Source: CAWDPQ01 sp049642465 (GTDB taxonomy: Bacteria; Acidobacteriota; Vicinamibacteria; Vicinamibacterales; 2-12-FULL-66-21). From it: DNA of 37,631 bases. The position numbers were made by a program, and so were the translations under genes. Each line of letters opens with the position of its first letter. The first letter of the stretch is position 1. Below the pieces are notes generated by a model. It was not told where the DNA came from, searched no databases, and was given only the letters and a program-made list of their open reading frames with translations. The stretch is taken from assembly GCA_049642465.1 (NCBI GenBank), contig JBAROV010000255.1, forward strand, positions 1-37,631, given 5' to 3'. Of the stretch, positions 15,376-22,906 are shown in pieces.

Positions 15376-16619
15376 TTCTCGAAGAGCGCCGGGGAAGCCG
15401 CCCTGCGGGACTGCAGGGATTTGGACACTCTTTCAACGGACTTCATGACCCGCAGGATGTTCTGCCCGGTGATTTTGAGAATGTCGTCATCCTTGTACCC
15501 GCGGCGCAGCAGTTCTGCGGTGAGTGCCGGATACGCTGAAACATCCTCTAACCCCTGCACCACGGCGGTGATGCCATCAAAGTCTCCACCGAGGCCGATG
15601 TGATCGACTCCAGCGAGGCTCCGAATGTGATCGATGTGGTCGGCTGCGTCCTGAATCGTGGCGCGCGGGGCTGGATGGGCCGCGGTCCACGCGGCCATGC
15701 CAGTCTTGACGGCGTTCTCGTCATTGGGAAATTGCAGCTTCAGCCGCGACTCTTCCGAAGCCTGGGTGGACGTCCAGTCGGCGACCTTTGGTGACAGGAA
15801 ACCGGGTACGAACGTGACCATCACGATGCCGCCGTTCTTCGGGAGCATCTTCAGGACTTCGTCCGGGACATTGCGAGGAACGTCATTCAGCGCTCTTGCC
15901 GCGGAGTGCGAAAAGATCACGGGCGCCTCGCTCACGCGTATCGCGTCCGCCATCGTCTCCGGCGACGTGTGTGAAAGGTCGACGAGCATTCCGAGCCAGT
16001 TCATTTCGCGGACAACCTGTTCGCCAAAGGGAGAGAGCCCGCCGAGCACGGGCTCGTCGGTGCACGAATCCGCCCACGGGACGTTCCGCGCGTGGGTCAG
16101 CGTCATGTAACGCGCGCCGAGTTGATAGAACATCCGGAGCGCGCCAAGCGAGTTGTCGATGGAGTGGCCACCCTCGACTCCGACGAGCGATGCGATCTTT
16201 CCCTTTTTGAATGTGCGCTCCACGTCGTCGGCCGTCAGCGCAAGCTCGAACGTTTCCGGATACTTGCGCATCATGCGGTGCACGATGTCGATCTGCTCGA
16301 GCGTTGCAGTCACCGCGGCCTGGCCGGCAAGTTCGGCCGGGACGTACACAGACCAGAATTGCCCGCCAACGCCGCCGCTGCGAAGACGCGGGATGTCCGT
16401 CATGATCGAAGGCTGTGACCTGGTGATGTCCAGCTTGTCGAGATCCCGCTGAGCTTTTTCACGAAGCGCCCACGGGTAATCATTGTGTCCATCGATCAGT
16501 GGCGATTTTTTGTGCAGGGCGCGAGCGCGATCGATCAGCGCAGAATCAGGCATCTGCGCGGCGGCGGCGATGGCCATCGAGAAAAGAACACCTGCAACGG
16601 CGAGTGAATGCTGGGGCAT
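15372..16619 (-). CDS. Membrane dipeptidase (renal dipeptidase, M19 family), exported
   Basis: 415 residues with a signal peptide (hydrophobic residues 8-22). Zinc and catalytic residues fit the M19 family: HxD at His45/Asp47 in IDGHNDYPW, bridging Glu149 in VGVEGGHSI, His217 in LVDLSHTSP, His238 in IFSHSAAR, and the LGGDFDG block near 343-349. These enzymes cleave dipeptides, including the Cys-Gly released from glutathione, and some D-amino acid dipeptides. With gamma-glutamyltransferase at 20.1 kb this fits periplasmic glutathione or peptide breakdown. Start ATG at 16619, facing the VWA gene. Confidence 0.92.
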   Translation of the reverse strand: MPQHSLAVAGVLFSMAIAAAAQMPDSALIDRARALHKKSPLIDGHNDYPWALREKAQRDLDKLDITRSQPSIMTDIPRLRSGGVGGQFWSVYVPAELAGQAAVTATLEQIDIVHRMMRKYPETFELALTADDVERTFKKGKIASLVGVEGGHSIDNSLGALRMFYQLGARYMTLTHARNVPWADSCTDEPVLGGLSPFGEQVVREMNWLGMLVDLSHTSPETMADAIRVSEAPVIFSHSAARALNDVPRNVPDEVLKMLPKNGGIVMVTFVPGFLSPKVADWTSTQASEESRLKLQFPNDENAVKTGMAAWTAAHPAPRATIQDAADHIDHIRSLAGVDHIGLGGDFDGITAVVQGLEDVSAYPALTAELLRRGYKDDDILKITGQNILRVMKSVERVSKSLQSRRAASPALFEK

Positions 16620-16629
16620 GATCGCTTAT

Positions 16630-16637
16630 CCTATAAG
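16630..16637. promoter_or_regulatory. Overlapping divergent -10 elements between M19 dipeptidase and VWA genes
   Basis: CCTATAAG contains TATAAG (+, 16632-16637) for the VWA gene and TATAGG (-, 16635-16630) for the dipeptidase gene, in a 46-bp divergent gap. The minus box ends 10 bases before its ATG, so the dipeptidase leader would be only a few bases. The plus box leaves room for a GGAG Shine-Dalgarno (about 16654-16657) before the TTG start. The two promoters probably cannot fire at once. Confidence 0.45.
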
Positions 16638-16665
16638 AGCCTGCCCGGATTAGCGGAGACACATA

Positions 16666-17589
16666 TTGCGTATTTGGACTGCCGTTGCGGCCTCGGTCGC
16701 AGCGTTGTTGCTCGTGCCATCGGTTGATGCTCAGCGTCTGCAGGTATCCACGCAGATCGTCCGAGTGCTTGTCACGGTGACCGATTCCAGCCGACGCCTC
16801 GTGTCGGACCTCGAACAGGCTGATTTCGAGGTCTACGACAACGGGAAGGCGCAGCCCATAACCACGTTCAGCAACTTGCCGACGCCGTTCACAGCCGTGC
16901 TGATGCTCGATACGAGCGGCAGCATGACACTCAATCTCGACCTCGTGAAGGATGCGGCGGAGCAGTTCATCATTCGCATGCTGCCCGAGGACCGTGCAAA
17001 AGTTGGAGCATTCAACGACAAGATTCAGATTGAGCCTGAAGGCGAGGGGTTCCTGAACGATCGCGATCGACTCATCCGGATCATGAAGAACGAACTGGAT
17101 TTCGGGTATCCGACGCGGTTGTTCGATGCCGTCGACCAGGCCATTGCGGCGCTTCGCGGCATTGAGGGACGCCGCGTCGTGATTGCGTTCACCGATGGAG
17201 ACGACAACGCCAGCAAACTCGGTCGTGGCGATGTGCTCGAACGCGCGCGCATCGAGGAAACGATGATTTACGGCATCGGACTCGAGAGCGATTACTTCAA
17301 TGGGGCCCAGCGGGTCCGCACGCGGCCCGATCGGGGGCTCAAGAACCTGGCGGAGGAGACCGGCGGCGGGTTTTTCGACCTCAAGAAAAAGGACGAGCTG
17401 GGTCCGGCGTTTACCCGAATAGCCCAGGAGCTACGAAGCCAATATGTGCTCGGTTTTGCACCTCCTGTCCAGGACGGCAAGGTGCACAAACTTGACGTGA
17501 AAGTGAAACGGCCGGGGATGACTGCCAGAGGACGAAAGAGTTACGTCGCTTCGCCCCAGGAAACCACGGCGAGCGGCAAACCACGCTGA
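16666..17589 (+). CDS. VWA-domain protein (VWFA-related Acidobacterial type)
   Basis: 307 residues. TTG start preceded by GGAG; signal peptide in residues 1-22 (ending SVDAQ). Residues about 25-70 are the strand-rich N-terminal module (VRVLVTVTDSSRRLVSDLEQADFEVYDNGKAQPITTF) typical of the Acidobacterial VWFA-related family. The von Willebrand A domain follows with MIDAS motif MLDTSGSM near residues 82-89 and FTDGDDNAS near 177. It ends with strand RSQYVLGFAPP and a basic tail. The role of this abundant family is unknown; metal-dependent adhesion or assembly is inferred from the fold. Confidence 0.85.
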   Translation: MRIWTAVAASVAALLLVPSVDAQRLQVSTQIVRVLVTVTDSSRRLVSDLEQADFEVYDNGKAQPITTFSNLPTPFTAVLMLDTSGSMTLNLDLVKDAAEQFIIRMLPEDRAKVGAFNDKIQIEPEGEGFLNDRDRLIRIMKNELDFGYPTRLFDAVDQAIAALRGIEGRRVVIAFTDGDDNASKLGRGDVLERARIEETMIYGIGLESDYFNGAQRVRTRPDRGLKNLAEETGGGFFDLKKKDELGPAFTRIAQELRSQYVLGFAPPVQDGKVHKLDVKVKRPGMTARGRKSYVASPQETTASGKPR

Positions 17590-17594
17590 ACTTT

Positions 17595-17624
17595 TGTCAC
17601 AAACTTTTGCCGCCTGCTCCCGTC
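17595..17624 (+). promoter_or_regulatory. Candidate ECF-sigma-type promoter (TGTCACA ... CGTC)
   Basis: TGTCACA (17595-17601) and CGTC (17621-17624), 19 bp apart, resemble the element pair used by some extracytoplasmic-function sigma factors. They lie 27 bp upstream of the 27-codon ORF, leaving a short leader with an AAGG-type Shine-Dalgarno. The spacing is slightly longer than the textbook 16 bp for ECF41-type promoters, so confidence is modest. Confidence 0.35.
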
Positions 17625-17650
17625 TAACCCTGTGAAAGGCGGCAAACACC

Positions 17651-17734
17651 ATGTTCGAGCTGAACTTCTCAAGCAACGCGGAGCGTCTGGTAGCGTTCCT
17701 GCTCGTGGCGGCGATCATCGCGGTCATCGTGTAA
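17651..17734 (+). CDS. 27-residue single-pass membrane mini-protein
   Basis: ATG at 17651 to TAA at 17732-17734 encodes MFELNFSSNAERLVAFLLVA-AIIAVIV (one continuous peptide; hyphen only for readability). Residues about 13-27 form one hydrophobic helix that runs right to the C-terminus, with a short polar amphipathic start. AAAGGCGG precedes the ATG by 9 bases, and a TGTCACA/CGTC promoter-like pair lies upstream. It is in its own gap of 160 bp between the VWA and MoaD genes. No family recognised; size and shape fit a stress-type small membrane protein. Confidence 0.45.
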   Translation: MFELNFSSNAERLVAFLLVAAIIAVIV

Positions 17735-17749
17735 GTCGGGTCCGCGGAG

Positions 17750-18001
17750 TCAACCTCCCGAGATTGTAGGAATTACCTCCACCACGTCGCCGTCACGCAG
17801 CGCACGGTCACGCGCGTGAAACAGCAGCATCTCGTCGTTGACGGCGAAGTTGAAGACCGAATCATCCAGCTGATCGCGGAACCCTGGAATCCGCCGATCC
17901 AGCACGTCTATCAGCGCGGCGATGTCCCGCACGTCCTCGTGCACCTCGAGGACGTCGCCGGCCGCGGCATTCAACGTCGAAGGAAGGCGGACGGTAATCA
18001 T
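17750..18001 (-). CDS. MoaD/ThiS-family sulfur-carrier protein
   Basis: 83 residues with the ubiquitin-like beta-grasp pattern: MITVRLPSTLN at the start, VRDIAALIDVLDRRIPGFRDQL in the helix, and FAVNDEMLLFHARDRALRDGDVVEVIPTISGG at the end. The C-terminal Gly-Gly is the reactive tail that is adenylated and thiocarboxylated in molybdopterin or thiazole synthesis. It sits directly downstream of an aldehyde ferredoxin oxidoreductase, where it probably supplies sulfur for tungsto- or molybdopterin. Start placed at the ATG at 18001, because the frame upstream is just a translated 8-bp repeat. No Shine-Dalgarno is visible. Confidence 0.85.
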   Translation of the reverse strand: MITVRLPSTLNAAAGDVLEVHEDVRDIAALIDVLDRRIPGFRDQLDDSVFNFAVNDEMLLFHARDRALRDGDVVEVIPTISGG

Positions 18002-18004
18002 AGG

Positions 18005-18042
18005 GTGCCAAAGTGCCACGGTGCCAAAGTGCCAAGGTGCCC
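18005..18042. repeat. 8-bp tandem repeat array (about five units) between aor and moaD
   Basis: On the + strand the units are GTGCCAAA, GTGCCACG, GTGCCAAA, GTGCCAAG and a partial GTGCCC. On the coding (minus) strand this puts GGCAC(C/T)N-type repeats right up to the ATG of the MoaD gene, where a Shine-Dalgarno would normally be. Not seen elsewhere in the window. Confidence 0.8.
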
Positions 18043-18051
18043 GCGGGCTCT

Positions 18052-20001
18052 TCACGCGCCCATGGCTGTTTCCAATTCGCGGCGCCATTCATCCTTCGGT
18101 ACGCCTTCGGGAGTGAGATTCGATATCTCGTAGAACCTCGTCAGCATCGCGTCGAACTCGGCGCGGTCGATGTGCTCTGTCTTGTACGGACCAACGGTAA
18201 TCGGCTCCTTGAACCACCGCTCCGGAAGCGTGTCGTCGCGCCGGCGAACCCCGAGTCGTTCGTTGATGAGACGTTCGACCCCCATCACATTCAATCCAAT
18301 CCGATCGAGTTCCGCGGGGGTGACTGAAAACCCGGTGACGTTGGCAATCTGCGCCGCGAACTCTTCCAGGCCGGGCAGCGACGGGCTGTTGAACAACTCC
18401 GTCGTGAAGCGGCACATTCCCACGGCGTCGCCCACCGCATACACGTTCTCGCACGCGCGCACTGCGTATTCCTTGCCTTCGTAACTGTTCGGCGCCGCGC
18501 TCACCGCCGCGCCGTAGAGACGAGTCTTGAACGCCGGATCGTCGTTGATGCGCGCGTTGATCTCGAGCGTCACGCGATTGCGCAGGTGATCCATTCCGCG
18601 AGTAGCCACTGCAAGTCCGAGCGCGAACGCCTTGAGAATGCGGGCGTCGTGCGGATCGCTCTGCATCAATCCCTTCACGGCCATGCGGTATTCGAGCGCC
18701 TGCGGCGGATAGTGTCCCTTCTCCACGGCCCTGGTACCCTCCGCAACCACCCGCCCGAATCCTTCCCGTCGAGAGATGAGGAACAAAAGCTCCTCGACGC
18801 TTTGCGCGTTGCCCCACGCGAGATCCAGGCCACCAGTAACATCGCGATCGATGATGCCCCGCTGATACAGCTCCATGGCCCAGGCGATCGAGGAACCTGT
18901 CGATGCCGTGTCCAGTCCGAGGTCGTTGCAGATGTTGTTGAGGCGAATGACGGACTCGATCCGGTCGATACCGAGATTGGGACCAAATTTGCCAAGCGTG
19001 ACGTACTCCGGGCCATCGCCGCGCCCGTACTTGTCGTTGACATCCTGATTGAGCGCATTGAGCGGACGACAATTCACGGGACATCGAAAGCAGCCCGCCA
19101 TCCCTGGACGGTACGGCGTGATGTGTTCGGCATCCAGACGGTCGGTCCACGTCGTTTCCTGATTGTTCTTCGTCCCCATCGCGCCGAGCATGCGGCTCGG
19201 CTTGTACAAGAACGGCGTCCCCATCGTCTTCAGCGCGTGCTTGACGACAGAGGTGTCGAGCAGTTTCTGTGCGATGGTGCGGTTGTAGCCCTTGTAGGGC
19301 TGCGCCGTTTCGAAATCCCGCGTGTGCCCCTGCACGACGATGGCCTTGAGCCGGAGCGAGCCCATCTTGGCGCCCGGTCCGCCGCGCGCATAGCACGCTT
19401 TCGGTCCCGCCATGATCGCGCTCGTCAGAACAAGGTTCTCGCCGGCGCGCGAGATGTTGACCATCGCGAGATCGCGCGTCCAGGTCCCGCCGAGATCGTG
19501 TGGGATGCGTTCGCGCAGCTCGATGTTGTCCAGTCCGAGATAGGGCGTCGCGTCGAGAAACTCGATCTGGCCATCTCGAACCCGGATCAACGACCATCCG
19601 GCGCTGCGTCCGTAGAGCACCAGGTGATCGATGCCGTTCATCCGGATGAACGACGGGAAGTAATCGCCGGCATTGCAGTCCATCAGGACACCGGACTCCG
19701 GTGACCACGACGTGACGTTGCCGCGCGCCGCACTCGGGACGATGCCGGTGAGGACGCCGGATCCGAAAATCAGGGGAATGTCGGGATCGAGCGGGGACAA
19801 CGACTCGTCGAGGAGCCGGTGCAGATAGAACATGTTCGCGCCACGTCCGGCAAGCAACGTGCGGACGACGCGTATCGGTGTGTAGCCGCGACGAATCTCG
19901 CGACGCTCGAGATCGATGAACACTGTCGATCCCTGGGTCGGATACTGCGGCTCCTGCGGAAGCTCGGCTATCAGCCGTGCCACGCGGTCGCGGATCGACA
20001 T
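18052..20001 (-). CDS. Aldehyde ferredoxin oxidoreductase (tungsten/molybdopterin enzyme)
   Basis: 649 residues. The N-terminal AOR domain has the FIDLERREIRRGYTPI start and the GPKACYARGGPGAKMGSLRLKAIVV pterin-binding block (about residues 200-225). The iron-sulfur cluster ligands are a CxxCxxxC motif (CFRCPVNCRPL near 300) plus a fourth Cys in VGDAVGMCRFTTE near the C-terminus. DLGLDTASTGSSIAWAMEL is the conserved central motif. The family oxidises aldehydes to acids with ferredoxin, using tungsten- or molybdenum-bis-pterin, in the cytoplasm. MoaD follows as the next gene. The -10-like TATACT ends 7 bases before the ATG, so the mRNA may be leaderless. An array of 7-bp repeats fills the promoter region. 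Confidence 0.9.
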   Translation of the reverse strand: MSIRDRVARLIAELPQEPQYPTQGSTVFIDLERREIRRGYTPIRVVRTLLAGRGANMFYLHRLLDESLSPLDPDIPLIFGSGVLTGIVPSAARGNVTSWSPESGVLMDCNAGDYFPSFIRMNGIDHLVLYGRSAGWSLIRVRDGQIEFLDATPYLGLDNIELRERIPHDLGGTWTRDLAMVNISRAGENLVLTSAIMAGPKACYARGGPGAKMGSLRLKAIVVQGHTRDFETAQPYKGYNRTIAQKLLDTSVVKHALKTMGTPFLYKPSRMLGAMGTKNNQETTWTDRLDAEHITPYRPGMAGCFRCPVNCRPLNALNQDVNDKYGRGDGPEYVTLGKFGPNLGIDRIESVIRLNNICNDLGLDTASTGSSIAWAMELYQRGIIDRDVTGGLDLAWGNAQSVEELLFLISRREGFGRVVAEGTRAVEKGHYPPQALEYRMAVKGLMQSDPHDARILKAFALGLAVATRGMDHLRNRVTLEINARINDDPAFKTRLYGAAVSAAPNSYEGKEYAVRACENVYAVGDAVGMCRFTTELFNSPSLPGLEEFAAQIANVTGFSVTPAELDRIGLNVMGVERLINERLGVRRRDDTLPERWFKEPITVGPYKTEHIDRAEFDAMLTRFYEISNLTPEGVPKDEWRRELETAMGA

Positions 20002-20008
20002 GAGGCGA

Positions 20009-20014
20009 GTATAG
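20009..20014 (-). promoter_or_regulatory. -10 element of the aldehyde oxidoreductase gene (leaderless transcript predicted)
   Basis: TATACT on the minus strand ends 7 bases before the ATG at 20001. Transcription starting about 6-7 bases downstream would begin at the ATG itself. The place expected for a -35 box is inside the CTGGAAG/CCGGAAG repeat array. Confidence 0.45.
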
Positions 20015-20018
20015 CTCC

Positions 20019-20092
20019 CGGCTTCCAGCTTCCAGCTTCCAGCTTCCAGCTTCCGGCTTCCGGCTTCCGGCTTCCGGCTTCCGGCTTCCAGC
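20019..20092. repeat. 7-bp tandem repeat array (10 units) in the aor/GGT divergent promoter region
   Basis: On the + strand: one CGGCTTC, four CAGCTTC, five CGGCTTC, then a partial CAGC. On the minus strand the units read TGGAAGC or CGGAAGC. The array occupies almost the whole space between two opposite -10 boxes (TATACT at 20014-20009, TACAAT at 20096-20101), so both -35 regions are repeat-made. Confidence 0.9.
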
Positions 20093-20095
20093 GAC

Positions 20096-20101
20096 TACAA
20101 T
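20096..20101 (+). promoter_or_regulatory. -10 element of the gamma-glutamyltransferase gene
   Basis: TACAAT lies 15 bases before the ATG at 20117. A start 6-7 bases downstream would give a leader of about 9 bases, including the weak GGTGGA. The -35 position falls inside the 7-bp repeat array. Confidence 0.4.
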
Positions 20102-20116
20102 CGCGGCGGTGGACTC

Positions 20117-21820
20117 ATGCGGAAGACTGTCGCACCGTTCACATTGCTCCTCGCCATGACGGCATTCCCGGAAGGCCAGGCGCCGGGGGACCGTCCAGCG
20201 CCAAATCCGCGCGCGACACGCTCCGTGGTGATGGCGACCAACGGTATCATCGCGACCAGTCAACCACTGGCTTCTGCCGCGGGCCTGCGAGTGCTGCTGC
20301 AGGGAGGCAACGCCATCGACGCGGCGGTCACCGCGGCCGCGGTCCTTGCCGTCGTTGAGCCAACGATGAACGGGATTGGCGGGGATCTGTTTGCGCTGGT
20401 GCACGAAGGCCGTGGCGGGACAATCAAGGCGCTGAACGCGAGCGGACGGGCGCCAGCGGCGGCCACTCCAGACGAGTTCCGGCGCCGGAAACTCGACCAG
20501 ATTCCCTATCGCGGGCCCCTCTCCATCAGCGTGCCTGGCGTGGTGGATGGGTGGAACGAATTACTTTCGAAATACGGGACGATCACGCTTGCGCAGGCCC
20601 TGGAGCCGGCGATCGGTTACGCGCGCAACGGCTTTCCCGTTGCGGAAATCGTCTCGGTGCAGTGGAAGGATGCCGAAGGCGCGCTCGCCCGCGACCCCGC
20701 GGCAGCGGCGACGTTTCTTCCGGGCGGAAAGGCTCCAGGAGCTGGAGACATCTTCCGCAACGCGCGGCTGGCCGCGACGCTCGACACGCTAGCGAAAGGC
20801 GGACGCGACGCTTTTTACCGCGGTCCGATCGGTCAGGCAATTGCCGCAGACATGAAACGCCGTGATGCCCTGCTTGCCGAAACGGACCTCGCCGAGCACG
20901 CTTCGAACTGGGTAGAACCGCTGAGCACGAACTACCGCGGGTACGACGTGCTCGAATTACCCCCCAATACACAAGGGATCGTGGCACTCGAGATGCTCAA
21001 CATCCTCGAAGGCTACGACCTGAAATCGCTTGGCCACAATTCCGCCGCTTATTTGCACCTCCTGGTCGAAGCCAAGAAAGCCGCCTTCGCCGATCGTGAC
21101 GCGTGGATTGCCGATTTCGAGTCGGTTCCACCTGCCGTGATCCGACGACTGCTCTCAAAGGAGTACGGCGCTCAACGCCGGAAGGCCATAAACCCAGACC
21201 GCGCTGTCGAGTCGTACCCGGCGCTCGCGGTCGACGGCCGCACGGCTCCAGAGGAGCACCCGCCAGAAGCGCGCGGTGACACAATCTATCTGACTGCCGC
21301 CGACAGCCACGGAAACGTGATTTCGCTCATTCAGTCAATCTTCGAAAATTTCGGCTCCGGGATTGTTGCCGGCGAAACCGGGATCGTCCTTCACAATCGC
21401 GGCAGTCTGTTCTCGCTCTCTCCACGACACCCCAACGTCGTTGCTCCAGGCAAACGGCCGTTCCACACCCTCGTACCCGCGATGGTGTTGAGAGAAAAAC
21501 GGCCCTGGCTTTCCTTCGGTGTGATGGGCGGGGACATGCAACCGCAAGGTCACGTTCAAGTGCTTTTGAACATCATCGACTTCGGCATGAACGTTCAGGA
21601 AGCGGGCGAGGCGCCGCGCTTTCGTCATAGTGCCGCTGGTCTCGCGCTCGAATCCGCGATAAGCGCAGAAGCGCGGTTTGGTCTCAATCAGCGAGGACAC
21701 CGAATCATCTCGACTGTCGGGGCGTTCGGCGGATATCAGGGCATTCTGATTGATCCGCGCACTCACGTGTTGATGGCCGGCTCGGATCCGAGGAAGGACG
21801 GGCTTGCAGTGGGGTACTGA
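20117..21820 (+). CDS. Gamma-glutamyltransferase
   Basis: 567 residues with an N-terminal signal peptide (VAPFTLLLAMTAFPEGQA). GGT blocks include MATNGIIATSQPLASAAGLRVLLQGGNAIDAAVTAAAVLAVVEPTMNGIGGDLFAL near residues 35-95, and LNILEGYDLKSLGHNSAAYLHLLVEAKKAAFADRD near 295-330. The nucleophile Thr that starts the small subunit after autocleavage is Thr389 (GDTIYLTAADSHGNVISL). PNVVAPGKRPFHTLVPAMVL is the C-terminal substrate block. It transfers or hydrolyses gamma-glutamyl groups, for instance from glutathione, in the periplasm. It is divergent from aor across the heptad array. Confidence 0.92.
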   Translation: MRKTVAPFTLLLAMTAFPEGQAPGDRPAPNPRATRSVVMATNGIIATSQPLASAAGLRVLLQGGNAIDAAVTAAAVLAVVEPTMNGIGGDLFALVHEGRGGTIKALNASGRAPAAATPDEFRRRKLDQIPYRGPLSISVPGVVDGWNELLSKYGTITLAQALEPAIGYARNGFPVAEIVSVQWKDAEGALARDPAAAATFLPGGKAPGAGDIFRNARLAATLDTLAKGGRDAFYRGPIGQAIAADMKRRDALLAETDLAEHASNWVEPLSTNYRGYDVLELPPNTQGIVALEMLNILEGYDLKSLGHNSAAYLHLLVEAKKAAFADRDAWIADFESVPPAVIRRLLSKEYGAQRRKAINPDRAVESYPALAVDGRTAPEEHPPEARGDTIYLTAADSHGNVISLIQSIFENFGSGIVAGETGIVLHNRGSLFSLSPRHPNVVAPGKRPFHTLVPAMVLREKRPWLSFGVMGGDMQPQGHVQVLLNIIDFGMNVQEAGEAPRFRHSAAGLALESAISAEARFGLNQRGHRIISTVGAFGGYQGILIDPRTHVLMAGSDPRKDGLAVGY

Positions 21821-21823
21821 CGC

Positions 21824-21851
21824 GGCTCGGGGTCCGGGGCTCGGGGCTCGA
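21824..21851. repeat. 7-bp tandem repeat array (4 units) between convergent GGT and proline racemase genes
   Basis: Units GGCTCGG, GGTCCGG, GGCTCGG, GGCTCGA; in another register TCGGGGT, CCGGGGC, TCGGGGC. It begins three bases after the GGT stop and runs to the edge of the racemase stop codon (TAG at 21853-21855 read on the minus strand). Confidence 0.8.
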
Positions 21852-21852
21852 G

Positions 21853-22851
21853 CTACAGGCGAAAGCCGTGCTTCAACGGATCTGCGGCATCGATGATGAA
21901 CGTGTGTTCACCGGTGATATAAGCCGCTCCTTCGATTTCCGGCTCTATCGCTGACAATTCCCCTAGGTTCCGCGCGGCTCGGACGCGTCCGCTGAACAAG
22001 GTGCCGATGATGCTCTCGTGGGTAAAGGTCTGTTCAGGTCCGAGCACGCCCATTGCCGCGAGAACGGCCATGACGGCGCACGTGCCCGTGCCGCACGGCG
22101 AACGATCGACCTCGGCGTCCGCGAAGATCGTGACGTTCCGGAGATCGGCGCCAGGCGTCGTGGCCGGGCCGGTGAATATCGTGCCGTAAATACCGTGAAG
22201 TTCCGGCTGCTCGGGATGTTCGACGCGCACCGCCGCCTCAACCGCTCGTTTGATTTCCATACCGGCGCGGCGCAAATCGGGAAGCCGCTCGCGCTGGATA
22301 GGAATGCCGGCCGCTTCGCTATCGACGATCGCATAGAACGCTCCGCCAAATGCGACGTCGGCGTGGAGAGTGCGTGCACCGAGCTTGATGGAAACCGAGG
22401 GGTGCAGAACGAAGGACGGCACGTTCGTGAAGCTGACGGTCGCGACGCGCGTGTCAGAACCTCGGCTGACCGAGCGCGGTCGCGCAACAACCTGACCCGC
22501 GGGCGTGTCGAGCACGATCTCGCCGTTGCGTCTTGGTGAAACCAACCCGCGTTCCACGGCAATTGTCGCCACCGCTATCACGCCATGTCCGCACATGGTG
22601 CTGTACCCTTCGTTGTGCATGAACAAGACGCCGCCATCCGAGCTCGATCGTTCCGGCTCGGTCAGCAGTGCCCCATACATGTCGGCATGCCCCCGAGGTT
22701 CCAGCATCAGCGCCTTTCTGAGATGGTCATGATTTGCTTTCACCCACTCCCGCTTCTCGAGCATCGTCGCGCCTTCAATCGAGGGAAACCCCTCGACGAT
22801 GAGTCTGAGTGGTTCGCCAGCCGTGTGGGCGTCGATAGTGTGGATGATCAT
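21853..22851 (-). CDS. Proline racemase-family enzyme, probable 4-hydroxyproline 2-epimerase
   Basis: 332 residues. Both catalytic cysteines are present: Cys87 in STMCGHG and Cys253 in RSPCGTGTCAV. This pair defines a racemase/epimerase; the trans-3-hydroxyproline dehydratases of this family have Thr at the second position. The N-terminal IHTIDAHTAGEPLRL is typical of the hydroxyproline-epimerase side. It would convert trans-4-hydroxy-L-proline to cis-4-hydroxy-D-proline. The divergently oriented OCD-family gene, 55 bp away, supports an imino-acid pathway. Whether proline or hydroxyproline is the substrate is not certain. Confidence 0.88.
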   Translation of the reverse strand: MIIHTIDAHTAGEPLRLIVEGFPSIEGATMLEKREWVKANHDHLRKALMLEPRGHADMYGALLTEPERSSSDGGVLFMHNEGYSTMCGHGVIAVATIAVERGLVSPRRNGEIVLDTPAGQVVARPRSVSRGSDTRVATVSFTNVPSFVLHPSVSIKLGARTLHADVAFGGAFYAIVDSEAAGIPIQRERLPDLRRAGMEIKRAVEAAVRVEHPEQPELHGIYGTIFTGPATTPGADLRNVTIFADAEVDRSPCGTGTCAVMAVLAAMGVLGPEQTFTHESIIGTLFSGRVRAARNLGELSAIEPEIEGAAYITGEHTFIIDAADPLKHGFRL

Positions 22852-22900
22852 TGAAGACTAGAAACTGATTACTGGTAACTGGAGACTGGCAACTGGAAAC
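22852..22900. repeat. 7-bp tandem repeat array (7 units) filling the divergent gap between the racemase and OCD genes
   Basis: Seven consecutive units in strict register, all ending AC: TGAAGAC, TAGAAAC, TGATTAC, TGGTAAC, TGGAGAC, TGGCAAC, TGGAAAC. Only AGATTC separates the array from the ATG of the OCD gene, and the first unit touches the start codon of the racemase gene. The promoters of both genes therefore have to lie within the repeat. Confidence 0.85.
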
Positions 22901-22906
22901 AGATTC

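Noticed and set aside
17595..17624. Certain ECF41-type promoter
   Set aside because: The spacing of 19 bp differs from the usual 16 bp; kept only as a low-confidence candidate.
17750..18088. Longer moaD start including the region up to 18088
   Set aside because: The extra N-terminal residues are merely the translated 8-bp repeat and lack MoaD similarity.
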